Notes: generated by a model not told the origin, from the letters alone. 64,000 nucleotides of DNA from Chitinophaga rhizophila (GCF_019492185.1 NZ_JAICCF010000001.1:310001-374000), one strand, 5' to 3'; shown: positions 53,737 to 64,000, counted from the first letter of the stretch. Program-made: numbers and translations.

Positions 53737-55734
53737 ATGAAAAAATGGATGAGTGTACTGACGCTATCACTGGGTATTGTATACCAGGCTTTCAGTCAGA
53801 CAGACAGCTCCAGGCTGACAGGACTGGGCACACCCGTAGCCGGAGATACCATCAGGCTGACTTACGATCCTAAGGGAGGACCATTGCAGGGGAAGGATAA
53901 CATACGTGCAATTATTTACATGTTTAATGACTACCGCTGGGAACTTGATGATATTGAACTTAGAGATAGCAAAGGAAAGCTGGAAGGAAAATATGGTCTG
54001 CCCGCCAATTGCGCCTTTGTCGCTATCAAATTTATTACGGAAGAAAACGGATATGCGGTTGCAGGAGACAATAATAATGACCTGGGGTTTGTAGCTACGA
54101 CGGTTGACAAGAATGGATCAAAACTGCCTGGTAGTGTTCTGGCATGGGGCACGTTCCGTAAACCATCCATTAATAAAGCGCCACAAGGCTATTTCGACCA
54201 GAAGAATATCAGCGACGAAGCACTGGAGATGTGGGTAAGGAAAGAAATGAAAGATTTCCCGCAAAACATGCCAAAATACTTCGATACCTACATCACTATG
54301 CTGAAAATCAGCAAAGGCGATGAATTTGCTGAAGTGGCGCCCCGCAACCTGGACAGGTTTATCAGCTTACCAGGTGTAAATGAAGCCGGATACATTACTG
54401 TGTGGGATACGTACCGCTTTCAGCTGAAGAATGAAAAGAAAGCCGATTCTATCAGGAATGTCATTATACAGAAGTTCCCGAAAGGCAGAACTATGCGCAT
54501 GGCAAAATACCAGGCATCTTTTGCAAAAGATGCTGAAACACCAGCCCAAATTGCCGCTCTTGAAAAGTTCCTGCAGGAGTTTCCGGTTGCGGCTTACCGG
54601 CAGGATTCAACCGCAACACAAGGCTTTATTTATCATAATACATACAGAACGCTGGAAACACTCTACTTTGACCAGGGCATGTATGACAAGGCCCTTGCAC
54701 TGGTTCCCGAAATGACCTTTGCTACATTGAATGATGTCTATCATGCGAACATACATAAGGCATTCAGCCTGAAGCAAATGCCGCCGGAGCAGTTATATCC
54801 TATATCAAAAGCCTTTATTGACGCAATGATCCAGCGACGTAATGACTTGTCATATAGGGAAGGGATGCAGTACACCCCCAGGCAAGCCAATGAGAATGCA
54901 GTAAAGCAACTAGATACAAAACTTGCCGTACATATCAGATTGCTTAATAAAATCGGAAAATACGACGAAGCGCTTCAGTACCTGGTAAAACTGTCTGACG
55001 CATTTAAATACAGTAATGCCAACCTGAATGAAGCCAGGATCAGCATCCTGGAAAATACCGGTAACAAACAGCTGGTGCTACCAATGCTGGAACTTGCTAT
55101 CAAACTGAATACTGCTACTCCAGCCATGATTGAACAGCTGAAAAAGCAATACGTTCTAATAAACGGTAAGGAAGATGGATTTGAACAGTACATGGAATCA
55201 CTAAAATCAGCAGAGGATGTAGCCAGGACAAAAGAAGAGATCAGATCAAATTTAATCAATGGCATTTTCCCGACTTTCAAGCTCAAAGACATTAATGGCA
55301 AGACAGTAGATGCGGCTGCATGGAAAGACAAGATTGTAGTACTGGACTTCTGGGCTACCTGGTGTGGCCCATGTAAAATGGCATTCCCTGGTATGCAGAT
55401 GGCCGTTGACAAATACGCAAATGATCCTGGTGTAGCATTCTATTTCATCTCCACAATGGAAAACAACCAGCATTACAAGCAGGAGGTAAAAGACTATATG
55501 AAGTCTTCGGGTTTCCGTTTCAACGTACTTTTCGATGAAGTAGCGGGTAAAAATGGTACCAATAACAAGGTATTCAGAAGTATGCTGCCGGTATTTCACT
55601 CCTCAGCCATCCCAAGAAAGGCTGTTATTAAAAACGGCGTGATACGTTATACAGCGGAAGGCTATCAGGGCAGCCCAAGCAAGCTGGCCGACGAACTGAC
55701 TTATGTAATTGACATATTAAAAGCAGAAAACTAA
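53737..55734 (+). CDS. Secreted TlpA/ResA-type thioredoxin-fold protein
   Basis: The protein has 665 residues from ATG 53737. A signal peptide (MKKWMSVLTLSLGIVYQAFS) precedes a beta domain at about 30-150. A long helical TPR-like middle (about 170-500; YDKALALVPEMTF; KIGKYDEALQYLVKL) follows. The C-terminal TlpA/AhpC-TSA-like thioredoxin domain spans about 512-660 (FPTFKLKDINGKTVDAAAW; VVLDFWATWCGPCKM, with Cys543 and Cys546). Such proteins act as periplasmic or surface thiol-disulfide oxidoreductases and are common in SusCD loci of Chitinophagaceae. Its stop overlaps the S9 peptidase start as TAATG. It may reduce or isomerise cystine-containing peptide substrates (inference). Confidence 0.88.
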   Translation: MKKWMSVLTLSLGIVYQAFSQTDSSRLTGLGTPVAGDTIRLTYDPKGGPLQGKDNIRAIIYMFNDYRWELDDIELRDSKGKLEGKYGLPANCAFVAIKFITEENGYAVAGDNNNDLGFVATTVDKNGSKLPGSVLAWGTFRKPSINKAPQGYFDQKNISDEALEMWVRKEMKDFPQNMPKYFDTYITMLKISKGDEFAEVAPRNLDRFISLPGVNEAGYITVWDTYRFQLKNEKKADSIRNVIIQKFPKGRTMRMAKYQASFAKDAETPAQIAALEKFLQEFPVAAYRQDSTATQGFIYHNTYRTLETLYFDQGMYDKALALVPEMTFATLNDVYHANIHKAFSLKQMPPEQLYPISKAFIDAMIQRRNDLSYREGMQYTPRQANENAVKQLDTKLAVHIRLLNKIGKYDEALQYLVKLSDAFKYSNANLNEARISILENTGNKQLVLPMLELAIKLNTATPAMIEQLKKQYVLINGKEDGFEQYMESLKSAEDVARTKEEIRSNLINGIFPTFKLKDINGKTVDAAAWKDKIVVLDFWATWCGPCKMAFPGMQMAVDKYANDPGVAFYFISTMENNQHYKQEVKDYMKSSGFRFNVLFDEVAGKNGTNNKVFRSMLPVFHSSAIPRKAVIKNGVIRYTAEGYQGSPSKLADELTYVIDILKAEN

Positions 55735-58340
55735 TGCAAAAAGGTATTTTGTTGGCTGCTATAGCTGGATGTATCGCTATACATCCGGCTGTAGCACAAC
55801 GCACGGCGCTGGATACGGCCAATTATAAAGAATGGAAAAGAGCAGGTAGTCCAAGTATTTCATATGACGGGGCCTGGGCGGCCTACAGTATTGCAGATAA
55901 CCAGGAATCTTATAAATATCTGGTTAATACGCATTCCGGGAAAACGATACAGCTCAAAGACGCAGACAATCCTGAGTTTTTTGATGCCGGTAAATGGATG
56001 AAATATAGCCAGAGCAGCGATGGCAAACAGATTATTGCGCTGACGCGCCTGAAAGATGGCCGGAAAATAGAATGGACTAAAAGCAGCTATATACTCACAC
56101 TGCCCACATCCCCATGGATATCCTACAGCAACTGGCAGGATGGTACTTCCAGTGCGTATTTATACAATATAGATACACAGGACAGTGTGACGTTACCAGG
56201 AACCAGCAAATTCAACCTTTTTAACGGGGAAAAATCGATTATCTGCCTGCAGAACAATAAATTGATCACCGGGCCACTAAAAGGGGCATATAAGCCGGTA
56301 TTTGACGAAAATATCAGCGACTATACATTCAACAAGGATACACAGGAAGGTACCTTCCTGGCCGGCAGCCGCCTGTACTTCTTCTCGGTAAAAACAGGTA
56401 AAACCCGGTTATTGCTGGATTATAGTGAAATTAAGCCTCCGGCCGGATATACCATCCGACCTAAAACATATGATATTTCTGACAAAGCCAGACATATACT
56501 GCTGGAAGTATCCTACAATAACAGTAATCAACGCCCGAAAATGGTGAAACCAGCAGATACGGGCTTTGAACTGGAACTATGGACGTGGAATGAACCCGTA
56601 TCCCAGCGCAGACAGCGCAGAGGTGTGTACAACCGCACCCAAATGGACGATGCGCAATTCATTTACCATCTTTCTGACAAAAAGGTAGTAGAAGTAATGG
56701 CAGAGAAATCCGGCAGGCTTCTTACGCCCGAAACCAGCGACTATAACTATGCAATCATCGCTGACCAGCAGCCGTATATACGTTTGGTAGACTGGAAATA
56801 TGATACCAATGCGGATCTTTACATGGTAGATGTACGTACGGGCGAGCGTAAGCTGTTGCTGAAAGATAGTCCGGAGAATCCTCAGTGGAGCCCTAATGGA
56901 CAATATGCCGTACTTTTTAACCGTGCAGCTAAAGAATGGCAGGTGCTTGACCCTGTTGCAGGCGTATTTAAAGGCATCTCTGCACAGATAGGTCATCCGG
57001 TGTTTGACGAAGATCATGATCATCCCAGCGCGGCCGGATCTTATGGTATTGCCGGCTGGACCGATGATGGGAATACGGTGCTGGTATATGACCGATACGA
57101 TATATGGGCAATTGACCTCCTCAAAAAACAGGCTGCACGCTGCATAACAAACGGGTATGGACGCAGTCACCAGGTACAGCTAAGATGGATGTCTACACCT
57201 TTTATCAATCGTGTGGACCTATCCCGGCCTATGAACCTCCAGAGCTTCAACGAGCGCACTATGTCACATGGCGTATACAGGCTTGTTCCCGGGAAAGGAG
57301 TAACTGCCCTCGCTGACAATCCGGACTACTCCGTTCAGGTTGCAGCCATATCAGGAGATGGAAAGTCATTTACATATACAAAGTCAAATTTCCATACCTA
57401 TCCTGATTTATGGGTAACCAGCTCGGATTTCAAAAAAGAGCAGCGGCTAACCGACATTAACCCCCAACAACACCAATATAGCTGGGGTACCGCTAAACTT
57501 GTTGAATGGAAGAACTACGAAGGAAACAACAATAAGGGCGTATTATATGTGCCGGAAGGATATGATGCCGGCAAGACTTATCCGATGATCGTGGATTTCT
57601 ATGAGACACACACAGACGGCCTGCATGCCTATCTTACACCAGAATACAGCACAAGTACCATTGATATTCCTACCTATGTAAGCAATGGATATGTAGTATT
57701 CCGTCCTGACGTGCATTTTAAAACCGGCGTTCCAGGGGAAAGTACTTACAGTGCAGTCGTGAGTGGTACTGAAGAGATGATCAAAAGGGGCATTGCTGAT
57801 AAGGATCGTATTGGTCTGCAGGGACATAGCTGGTCAGGATTCCAGGTATATTACCTGGTAACGCGTACTAATATCTTCAAATGCGTCAACGCCGGAGCAG
57901 GTGTATCCAACGCAACATATAACTACTTTGCCATTCGCCAGAACGGCGCACCCTGCATGTTCAAATACGAGGTAGAGCAATCCCGCATAGGCAAAAACCT
58001 TTGGGAAGGCCGGGAAGAGTACCTTCAAAGCTCTCCTATCTTCAATGCAGACAAGATTCAGACACCCATGCTCATTTTCCATAATGACAAGGACGGCGCT
58101 GTAGCATTTACTCAGGGGCTTGACATGTTTCTGGCTATGCGCAGGCTAAGCAAACCAGCCTGGCTACTTAATTACAAAGGCGAAAACCACTCCCTCAACG
58201 GAGAAGAAGCACAAAAAGACTGGACATTACGTATGGGGCAGTTCTTTGATCACTACCTGAAAGGCAAACCAATGCCAAGATGGATGAAGGAAGGGATCAG
58301 TATAGATGAAAGGAATGTAGACCAAAAATATGATTACTAA
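55734..58340 (+). CDS. Secreted S9 (prolyl oligopeptidase) family serine peptidase
   Basis: This 868-residue protein has a signal peptide (GILLAAIAGCIAIHPAVAQ). A beta-propeller N-terminal region (about 30-590) contains repeats such as NPQWSPNGQYAVLF and GIAGWTDDGNTVLVYD. A C-terminal alpha/beta hydrolase domain carries the triad Ser699 (LQGHSWSGFQ), Asp787 (FHNDKDGAV) and His819 (KGENHSLNG). This is the arrangement of peptidase family S9, which cuts short peptides, often after proline or with dipeptidyl activity. It is translationally coupled to the thioredoxin-type gene and closes the sigma/FecR/SusCD operon. Confidence 0.93.
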   Translation: MQKGILLAAIAGCIAIHPAVAQRTALDTANYKEWKRAGSPSISYDGAWAAYSIADNQESYKYLVNTHSGKTIQLKDADNPEFFDAGKWMKYSQSSDGKQIIALTRLKDGRKIEWTKSSYILTLPTSPWISYSNWQDGTSSAYLYNIDTQDSVTLPGTSKFNLFNGEKSIICLQNNKLITGPLKGAYKPVFDENISDYTFNKDTQEGTFLAGSRLYFFSVKTGKTRLLLDYSEIKPPAGYTIRPKTYDISDKARHILLEVSYNNSNQRPKMVKPADTGFELELWTWNEPVSQRRQRRGVYNRTQMDDAQFIYHLSDKKVVEVMAEKSGRLLTPETSDYNYAIIADQQPYIRLVDWKYDTNADLYMVDVRTGERKLLLKDSPENPQWSPNGQYAVLFNRAAKEWQVLDPVAGVFKGISAQIGHPVFDEDHDHPSAAGSYGIAGWTDDGNTVLVYDRYDIWAIDLLKKQAARCITNGYGRSHQVQLRWMSTPFINRVDLSRPMNLQSFNERTMSHGVYRLVPGKGVTALADNPDYSVQVAAISGDGKSFTYTKSNFHTYPDLWVTSSDFKKEQRLTDINPQQHQYSWGTAKLVEWKNYEGNNNKGVLYVPEGYDAGKTYPMIVDFYETHTDGLHAYLTPEYSTSTIDIPTYVSNGYVVFRPDVHFKTGVPGESTYSAVVSGTEEMIKRGIADKDRIGLQGHSWSGFQVYYLVTRTNIFKCVNAGAGVSNATYNYFAIRQNGAPCMFKYEVEQSRIGKNLWEGREEYLQSSPIFNADKIQTPMLIFHNDKDGAVAFTQGLDMFLAMRRLSKPAWLLNYKGENHSLNGEEAQKDWTLRMGQFFDHYLKGKPMPRWMKEGISIDERNVDQKYDY

Positions 58341-59270
58341 CATCTTTTTCATCCCCATAATACGTAAAGAGCTTCGACCGTCCGAGTGAAAATCCTAAGA
58401 TCCGGATGTAAAAGCAGCAGGTTGTCTCAGTACCCGTTGTATTCGGGACAACCGCTTCTTGTCAAACAGTGAAGATGATGAATGAAAAAGGCGCCTCATA
58501 TATATGTGACGCCTTTCTTCATTTAACATCTGTCTACCGGTTATGCTCATTATTTCCTGAGGATGGTTCGGGGGGTTCCGGCAAGCCTGTGGGCAGCGTA
58601 GCAAAGCGGGAAGTTATCCACTGAAGATCATACAGAATGCCGCTCCATCGCCTTGCATGTAGCGCGCGGCACTACAGGTCATGCATAAACCACTGCGTGG
58701 CAATCCGGATTACAGGTAAAGAACTTCACTCCTGCCAGGCAAGAGGACAGCAGCATCGTAGGACACCATAGGACACTTATTACCATAGTTAATCATAATA
58801 TCGGGCTGTTAACATGTTCCACAAATTTTCGCCGTTATGAAAAAACGTTGTTCACCTTACTATGCACTGTCGTCAGAGATACGACCACATTCAACCTGGA
58901 TCACTGTCTCACCAGCTCAATCCATCATACAATAGCAGCTGTAGTTTTCCGAAAGGAGTACAACACCGGCAATACTGATGTAAACAGACAGGCAGTACAC
59001 AACACTCAGGACCAGCTCATACAATGTAAGAACAGTGAAGATGCAACACACACATTGAGCATTCCGCACATGCTATCCCCTTACTAAGCAACGCAATCCG
59101 GGACGGACCTGCGGATCAACTTTTTATTTCCATCTTATTCCATCGTACAGTCACTATCGGCAACAATATACTTATGCCTGTTTTTTCAGGGGAGTTATAA
59201 AGAACATCTTAGGGTATTAACTGACACACACAGGCTATTCAAATAGTTTGACAATACAACCGCTTACATT
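58341..59270. other. 930-nt intergenic region between SusCD loci
   Basis: It contains the terminator at 58487-58516. Small frames of 69 codons (minus, 58395-58604) and 79 codons (plus, 58848-59087) show no signal, motif or family likeness. An ATG at 58837 opens only 32 codons. The promoter of the third SusC gene is expected in the last 100 nt, but no clear TAnnTTTG box is visible. I see nothing else of note. Confidence 0.5.
58487..58516 (+). terminator. Hairpin terminator downstream of the S9 peptidase gene
   Basis: AAAGGCG and CGCCTTT pair across an AT-rich loop. Outer bases AATGAA and TTCATT extend the stem with a slip. CTTCATTT follows. It lies about 150 nt after the peptidase stop. Confidence 0.5.
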
Positions 59271-62200
59271 ATGAATAAAACAATTACACTGTTAAAGCGT
59301 ATTCTCTTCACCGCCATCCCGATACTGCTCTCTATGTCTGTATCTGCACAAACATTCCGGGTATCAGGAAAGGTGACTGACGGCAACCAGCAACCGCTGG
59401 AAGGGGTAACCGTCGTAGAACCAGGTACGCAGAACATGACGCTGTCCAAGGCAGATGGGTCATTCGTCTTGCAGGTACGCTCAGGTACCTCCAATCTCGC
59501 TTTCAGCTTCGTAGGCTACGAGCGTCAGCAACAACAAATCCGCAACCGTGCCAATGTTGACATTGCTTTGCAATCGATCTCCAAGGCAATCAATGAGGTG
59601 ATTGTAGTCGGTTATGGCTCACAGCGCAAAAGCGATGTGACCGGAGCGCTCACCAGCATCTCCGCCAAAACCATACAGGAACGCCCTGTGGTCAACCTCG
59701 CCCAGGCTATGCAGGGTAAAGCTGCTGGCCTGAACGTATCCACCAACATCAAACCAGGCGAAGTACCTGCTATCCGCATACGTGGTACCCGCTCTGGCAA
59801 TACCTCGAACGACCCGCTGTATGTGGTAGATGGCGTACCTATCGTCTCTGCTCTTGGGGTCACTTCCTTTTCTATCAACGACCTGAACCCAAATGACATT
59901 GCCTCGGTAGAAATCCTGAAAGATGCATCGGCTACTGCCATCTACGGTTCAAGAGGCGCTAACGGGGTCATACTCGTTACTACCAAAAAAGGGTCTAAAG
60001 GCAAAATGTCTGTCAACCTCTCCTCTACTGTCTCTTTCGACAGCTATAAAAACTTAACTGACTGGATCGACGGTGGCCAATACGTAGACCGCCTCAGAGA
60101 GGCACTGATCAACGGCCGGCGCTATCAGCCCGGTGCCCCTACCGACCTGAAAGTGGCCCCCCAGCAATGGTATGCCGACCCACGCCTGGACAGCCTGAAC
60201 TTTGCTGCTTCCGGTGTTACCAGCAACTATAACGAACTGCTGGCAGCTACCATGAAAGGCTACGAATGGAACCCCGACGGTACTGTGAAAATGCGTGCCA
60301 CCACCCCTGCCGAACAGGCGCTGGGATGGCCCGATATGGTGCCAATATACAACTCGGCTAATATCCCCAGCTTCAACTGGAGAGACGCGGTAACCCGCAC
60401 CGGCATCACTCAGAATCACCAGGTAGCTGTATCTACCGGTACTGAAACCTCCCGCCTGTATATGTCGCTTGGCTATAATAAACAGACCGGCGTACAGCGT
60501 GACCAGGACTTTGAACGTTTCAACCTGAACATGAACGGCGATATTAACGCTAACAAATGGTTCTCACTCGGGGTATCTGTCATTGCCTCTCTCGCCAAAC
60601 AGAACTATGGCATCACTACCAATCAGGGTAATACGGGCGCAAAAGATCTTTTTGGCCGCGCGATTGAACAGTACCCATGGGCGCTACCTACCGATACCAG
60701 TGGTGGGTATGTAAGAAACCCGGGCGGTAACCTGAATATGTGGAACCCGCTAATAGACATCGGACAAGCACTGAACGAACGCCGCACCTCCTCTGTACTG
60801 GGTAATGTATATACTGAAGTGAAGTTCACTCCATGGCTAAAATACCGGACCAACTTCGGCGCTCAGATCAGGAACTTCCGTAGCGGCTCCTGGACAGGCC
60901 CAAATATTACAGCCCACCTCGGGGCTAGAGCGAATACCGCTTCTTACTCGCGTGATGAGAACTTCTCGTGGGTGCTGGAAAACCTCCTGTACTTCGATAA
61001 GTCATTCGGCAAAGCGCATTCCCTCGGCGTAACCGTGTTACAGTCTGCACAGCAGTCCCGCAGGGAAAACACGAGTACCAGCGTAGCCGGACTTGTCATT
61101 CCGCTCAGCCACTGGTATGACCTGGCCTCCAATACGCAGGGTAATCCGGGTATTGGTACCGGATTTACGGCTAACACACTGGCTTCCTTCATGGGTAGGG
61201 TGAATTATACCTTACTGAATAAATACCTGCTGACGGCCTCCGGCCGCTGGGATGGTTCTTCCGTACTCTCCCCGGGTAACAAATGGGCCTTCTTCCCATC
61301 CTTCGCACTCGCCTGGAAAATGCAGGAAGAACCTTTTGTACACAGCGTCAGCTGGATCAATGAACTGAAACCCCGTATCGGTTATGGCGTAACCGGCAAC
61401 TCTTCTGTATCTCCATATACTACTACCGGTCCGCTGAGCCGTAATAACTACGTATTCGGGTCTGTACCTGCGGTAGGCTTCCTGCCGCAGTCCGTACAAA
61501 ACCCGGACCTCAGCTGGGAAAAGACTGCGCAGATTAATGCGGGTATAGACTTCTCTGTCTTTAACAGCCGTGTATCCGGATCGGTGGAATATTACGTACA
61601 GAATACTTCTGACCTGCTCTTCACCAGAGACATTCCGGCCCTCTCTGGCTACGTTACCAAAGTTATGAATATTGGCAGGTCAAGGAACCGCGGTGTGGAA
61701 GTTACCCTGAATACTATCAACGTACAGACAAAAGACTTCACCTGGAGTACGGAAATCAACTGGAGTACCAACAGGGAAGAGATCCGCGAACTGATCAACG
61801 GGAAGGAAGATATCATCGGTTCGCGCCTGTTTATCGGCCAGCCATGGCAGGTATTCTACCAGTTACAGAATGATGGTATATGGGGCAGCAGTCCCAAGGA
61901 ACTGGAAGAAATGGACAAGTTCAAGACCATCGGCGGCCTCGATTTCAGACCGGGCACTGTAAGGGTAGTTGATCAGAACGGCGACTATAAGATAGATGCT
62001 GACGACTACGTGATCAGGGGGACGCCAAGACCTAAATGGTATGGCGGTATTACCAACAGCTTCCGTTATAAGGGCCTCACCCTGAGCACCTTCATTTATA
62101 CGCGTATCGGACAGACGTACTTTGGCGGTTACCCAGGCACTTTCGGCAGGGATGAAAAAGACTTCTGGAGCTGGAATAACCAAAGCGGCAAATATCCTTT

Positions 62201-62537
62201 ACAGATGCTGGGCAGCACAGGATATACCAATATCTCTTCCGCTATGCAATATGCCAGCGGTTCATTCGCCGTGGTAAGAAACATATCACTGACTTATGAT
62301 CTGCCGGGCAGACTGCTGGGCAAAGCAAATATCAAAAGTGCACAGTTCAATGTACAGGTACTGAACCCGTTCATCTTTGGCGGCGAAGTGGTAAAAATGG
62401 GCCTCAATCCTGACGACGAAACCAACTGGGCTTCGGAATCACAGCCTAACTCTTTTAACACAAATCCACTGGGTGGGATGAACAACAACACTATACTGCC
62501 GCGCAGCATCGTACTCGGCTTAAGAGTAGGATTCTGA
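59271..62537 (+). CDS. SusC/RagA TonB-dependent transporter without STN domain
   Basis: This 1088-residue transporter has a signal peptide (LFTAIPILLSMSVSAQ). A carboxypeptidase-like domain lies at about 25-100 (FRVSGKVTDGNQQPLEGVTV). The TonB-box and plug region has INEVIVVGYGSQRKSDVTGA, the RagA signature YVVDGVPIV, and ILKDASATAIYGSRGANGVI. The barrel ends in RSIVLGLRVGF. There is no STN domain and no adjacent sigma/FecR, so its control differs from the other two systems. The SusD partner starts 25 nt downstream. Substrate is unknown; downstream genes that could reveal it lie beyond the window. Confidence 0.95.
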   Translation: MNKTITLLKRILFTAIPILLSMSVSAQTFRVSGKVTDGNQQPLEGVTVVEPGTQNMTLSKADGSFVLQVRSGTSNLAFSFVGYERQQQQIRNRANVDIALQSISKAINEVIVVGYGSQRKSDVTGALTSISAKTIQERPVVNLAQAMQGKAAGLNVSTNIKPGEVPAIRIRGTRSGNTSNDPLYVVDGVPIVSALGVTSFSINDLNPNDIASVEILKDASATAIYGSRGANGVILVTTKKGSKGKMSVNLSSTVSFDSYKNLTDWIDGGQYVDRLREALINGRRYQPGAPTDLKVAPQQWYADPRLDSLNFAASGVTSNYNELLAATMKGYEWNPDGTVKMRATTPAEQALGWPDMVPIYNSANIPSFNWRDAVTRTGITQNHQVAVSTGTETSRLYMSLGYNKQTGVQRDQDFERFNLNMNGDINANKWFSLGVSVIASLAKQNYGITTNQGNTGAKDLFGRAIEQYPWALPTDTSGGYVRNPGGNLNMWNPLIDIGQALNERRTSSVLGNVYTEVKFTPWLKYRTNFGAQIRNFRSGSWTGPNITAHLGARANTASYSRDENFSWVLENLLYFDKSFGKAHSLGVTVLQSAQQSRRENTSTSVAGLVIPLSHWYDLASNTQGNPGIGTGFTANTLASFMGRVNYTLLNKYLLTASGRWDGSSVLSPGNKWAFFPSFALAWKMQEEPFVHSVSWINELKPRIGYGVTGNSSVSPYTTTGPLSRNNYVFGSVPAVGFLPQSVQNPDLSWEKTAQINAGIDFSVFNSRVSGSVEYYVQNTSDLLFTRDIPALSGYVTKVMNIGRSRNRGVEVTLNTINVQTKDFTWSTEINWSTNREEIRELINGKEDIIGSRLFIGQPWQVFYQLQNDGIWGSSPKELEEMDKFKTIGGLDFRPGTVRVVDQNGDYKIDADDYVIRGTPRPKWYGGITNSFRYKGLTLSTFIYTRIGQTYFGGYPGTFGRDEKDFWSWNNQSGKYPLQMLGSTGYTNISSAMQYASGSFAVVRNISLTYDLPGRLLGKANIKSAQFNVQVLNPFIFGGEVVKMGLNPDDETNWASESQPNSFNTNPLGGMNNNTILPRSIVLGLRVGF

Positions 62538-62562
62538 TCGTTCACGTTCTCAAAATACTGGT

Positions 62563-64000
62563 ATGAAAAAATACATCCTGATATTACTGCTTACTGCGAC
62601 CGGCAGCTTCTCCTGTACAAAATTTCTTGAAGAAAAACAGGTAGCCAACCTTACGCAGGACTACTATAACAACGAAGACGGACTCAATGGCCTGATCAAC
62701 GGCCTCTATGTATATGCACGTGTAAAACATGAGTGGGATGGCAATGGTGCAAGGCTAACGCAAGCCGAAACTGATGCCTATATGACCAGCGATAACACGT
62801 ATGCAACCATGACGGCCACGCGTTACGGCTCTAACGTGAGCACCATCACAGGCAACGTCTATAACTACCTGGGCGCAGCCAATGCCAGCAATGCACCCAT
62901 GGGCGCATACCCGCATATCAATAACTGTAACATTGCGCTGGATGTGATAGACAGGATCAGACCAGGCAGGTTTGGTACTGATGATGCTTACCGTACTATC
63001 AGAAGAGCAGAGATCCTGTTTCTGCGTGCCTGGGCCTATTACCTGATCACCAATCAGCTGGGTGATGCACCTTTGCTGCTTACTCCCAGAACGCAGGACA
63101 ACCAGGTATACCACTATCCTAAGGCCAAACTGGAAGACATCTATAAGCAGATCATCAGCGATATGAGACAGGCTTATAACGACCTACCGCTTTCGCTGGC
63201 AGACCGTGGCCGTGTTGGTAAACTGGCGGCAGGACATTTCCTGGCCAAATTATACCTCAACCGTGCGCAGGCAGCCCCTTTTATGAACAATGCGGAAAGA
63301 CACCTCGCCATGTTATATAAAGGTAGTGTAAACACAGACCTGGACTCGGCAATCGCCATCTCTACAGATGTGATCAATGCAGCAGGTGGGGCATCCGGAC
63401 TGGCACCTGACTACTGGACCCTGTTTGATCCTAAAGTAACAGAGACAACTCCGCACAAAGAAGTACTATGGGCAGCACAATTTGACGTGAACACCACCCT
63501 GAATGGCCGCTTCGGCAACCGCTCGGCTAACTACCATACCGGTAACTATACGGATGGTACAGGGGTCATCAGGGCTATGGCATACGGACGTCCTTTTGGT
63601 ACATTCAAACCTACAGACTTCGGTTACGACGTATTTACAGACAAAGTGAACGACTCCCGCTATTACAAGACATTCCAATACGAGTACCTCCGCAACGGCA
63701 CAGCAGGTTTTACCTGGAACGCGGCGGCAGCGGCCTGGTGGAATCTTAATAAACCAGCAGGTGAACCAACTGTTAATTCCGGCGACCCAAGAACGCTGCC
63801 TGGCAGAAGAGCACTGATTTACCTGGAGAACCAGCGATCAGAAGCACTGGACTCCACCACAGTGATGAGTCAGCCTTATCAGTTCATCGTAAGATGGGTC
63901 AGATCCAGTGTTACCGGCAGGTATTATTACCGCCTGAACTACAATCAGAATCCTATTGGTTTGAATACAGGCGCTCCTTCCCCTTATCTCTCAGTAAAGA
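62563..64000 (+). CDS. SusD/RagB nutrient-binding lipoprotein (3' end off window)
   Basis: An open frame from ATG 62563 runs 479 codons to the right edge without a stop. A lipoprotein signal (MKKYILILLLTATGSFSC, Cys18) precedes KFLEEKQVANLTQDYY, as in SusD proteins. TPR helices follow: NNCNIALDVIDRI, RRAEILFLRAWAYYLITNQL and GDAPLLLTPRTQ, then KLAAGHFLAKLYLNRAQA. It is the partner of the preceding SusC. Members of the family usually have 500-650 residues, so 20-150 residues are missing. Confidence 0.93.
   Translation, partial: MKKYILILLLTATGSFSCTKFLEEKQVANLTQDYYNNEDGLNGLINGLYVYARVKHEWDGNGARLTQAETDAYMTSDNTYATMTATRYGSNVSTITGNVYNYLGAANASNAPMGAYPHINNCNIALDVIDRIRPGRFGTDDAYRTIRRAEILFLRAWAYYLITNQLGDAPLLLTPRTQDNQVYHYPKAKLEDIYKQIISDMRQAYNDLPLSLADRGRVGKLAAGHFLAKLYLNRAQAAPFMNNAERHLAMLYKGSVNTDLDSAIAISTDVINAAGGASGLAPDYWTLFDPKVTETTPHKEVLWAAQFDVNTTLNGRFGNRSANYHTGNYTDGTGVIRAMAYGRPFGTFKPTDFGYDVFTDKVNDSRYYKTFQYEYLRNGTAGFTWNAAAAAWWNLNKPAGEPTVNSGDPRTLPGRRALIYLENQRSEALDSTTVMSQPYQFIVRWVRSSVTGRYYYRLNYNQNPIGLNTGAPSPYLSVK

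Noticed and set aside
58848..59087. 79-codon plus-strand frame
   Set aside because: Composition is not protein-like, and there is no signal peptide, motif or neighbour support.
62755..63114. 119-codon minus-strand frame at the right end
   Set aside because: It is antisense to the partial SusD gene, which has a signal peptide and TPR motifs.

Overview
The window looks like chromosome from a Bacteroidota bacterium, most likely a Chitinophaga or close relative in the Chitinophagaceae. The evidence is a type IX secretion (T9SS) cargo/PorP/OmpA trio, three SusC/SusD pairs, two of them behind ECF sigma/FecR pairs, TAnnTTTG-type -7 boxes, weak Shine-Dalgarno use, and a lanthipeptide locus resembling the pinensin clusters known from Chitinophaga. 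No rRNA, tRNA, CRISPR array, transposase or replication origin was seen.

Layout. 1-8.4 kb (minus): a giant T9SS type-B cargo adhesin with nine near-identical repeats, then PorP/SprF, then a TPR/OmpA-type protein that runs off the left edge. 8.6-18.4 kb (minus): a regulated nutrient operon of ECF sigma, FecR, SusC, SusD, a DUF5689 lipoprotein and a calcineurin-like phosphoesterase. 18.6-21.2 kb (minus): an Mla-like lipid transport operon (permease, ATPase, MCE protein). 21.5-23.4 kb (minus): an FAD-linked sugar-lactone/alditol oxidase-like protein and a Bor-like lipoprotein. 23.4-26.6 kb: a 59-bp near-perfect palindrome, a decayed paralogue fragment, a GRDP/TIGR04222-like membrane protein and a DUF922-type putative zinc protease.

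26.6-43.5 kb is the most interesting part. A plus-strand operon (small RGPP protein, ABC ATPase, two ABC-2 permeases, TonB-dependent receptor) ends in a 62-codon lanthipeptide precursor. Facing it on the minus strand is the maturation operon: C39-peptidase ABC exporter, LanB dehydratase split in two, and an unusual LanC. A LytTR response regulator and LytS-type kinase lie upstream of it. A three-copy 72-75 bp tandem repeat sits between the convergent operons. The gene set accounts for synthesis, leader removal, export, sensing and possible re-import of a two-ring lanthipeptide.

43.6-46.5 kb: a lipocalin, a fructosamine-kinase-like protein and a PQQ-type sugar dehydrogenase. 46.6-58.3 kb (plus): a second ECF sigma/FecR/SusC/SusD operon that continues into a TlpA-type thioredoxin lipoprotein-like protein and an S9 prolyl-oligopeptidase-family protein, suggesting peptide use. 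59.3-64 kb: a third SusC and a SusD cut by the right edge.
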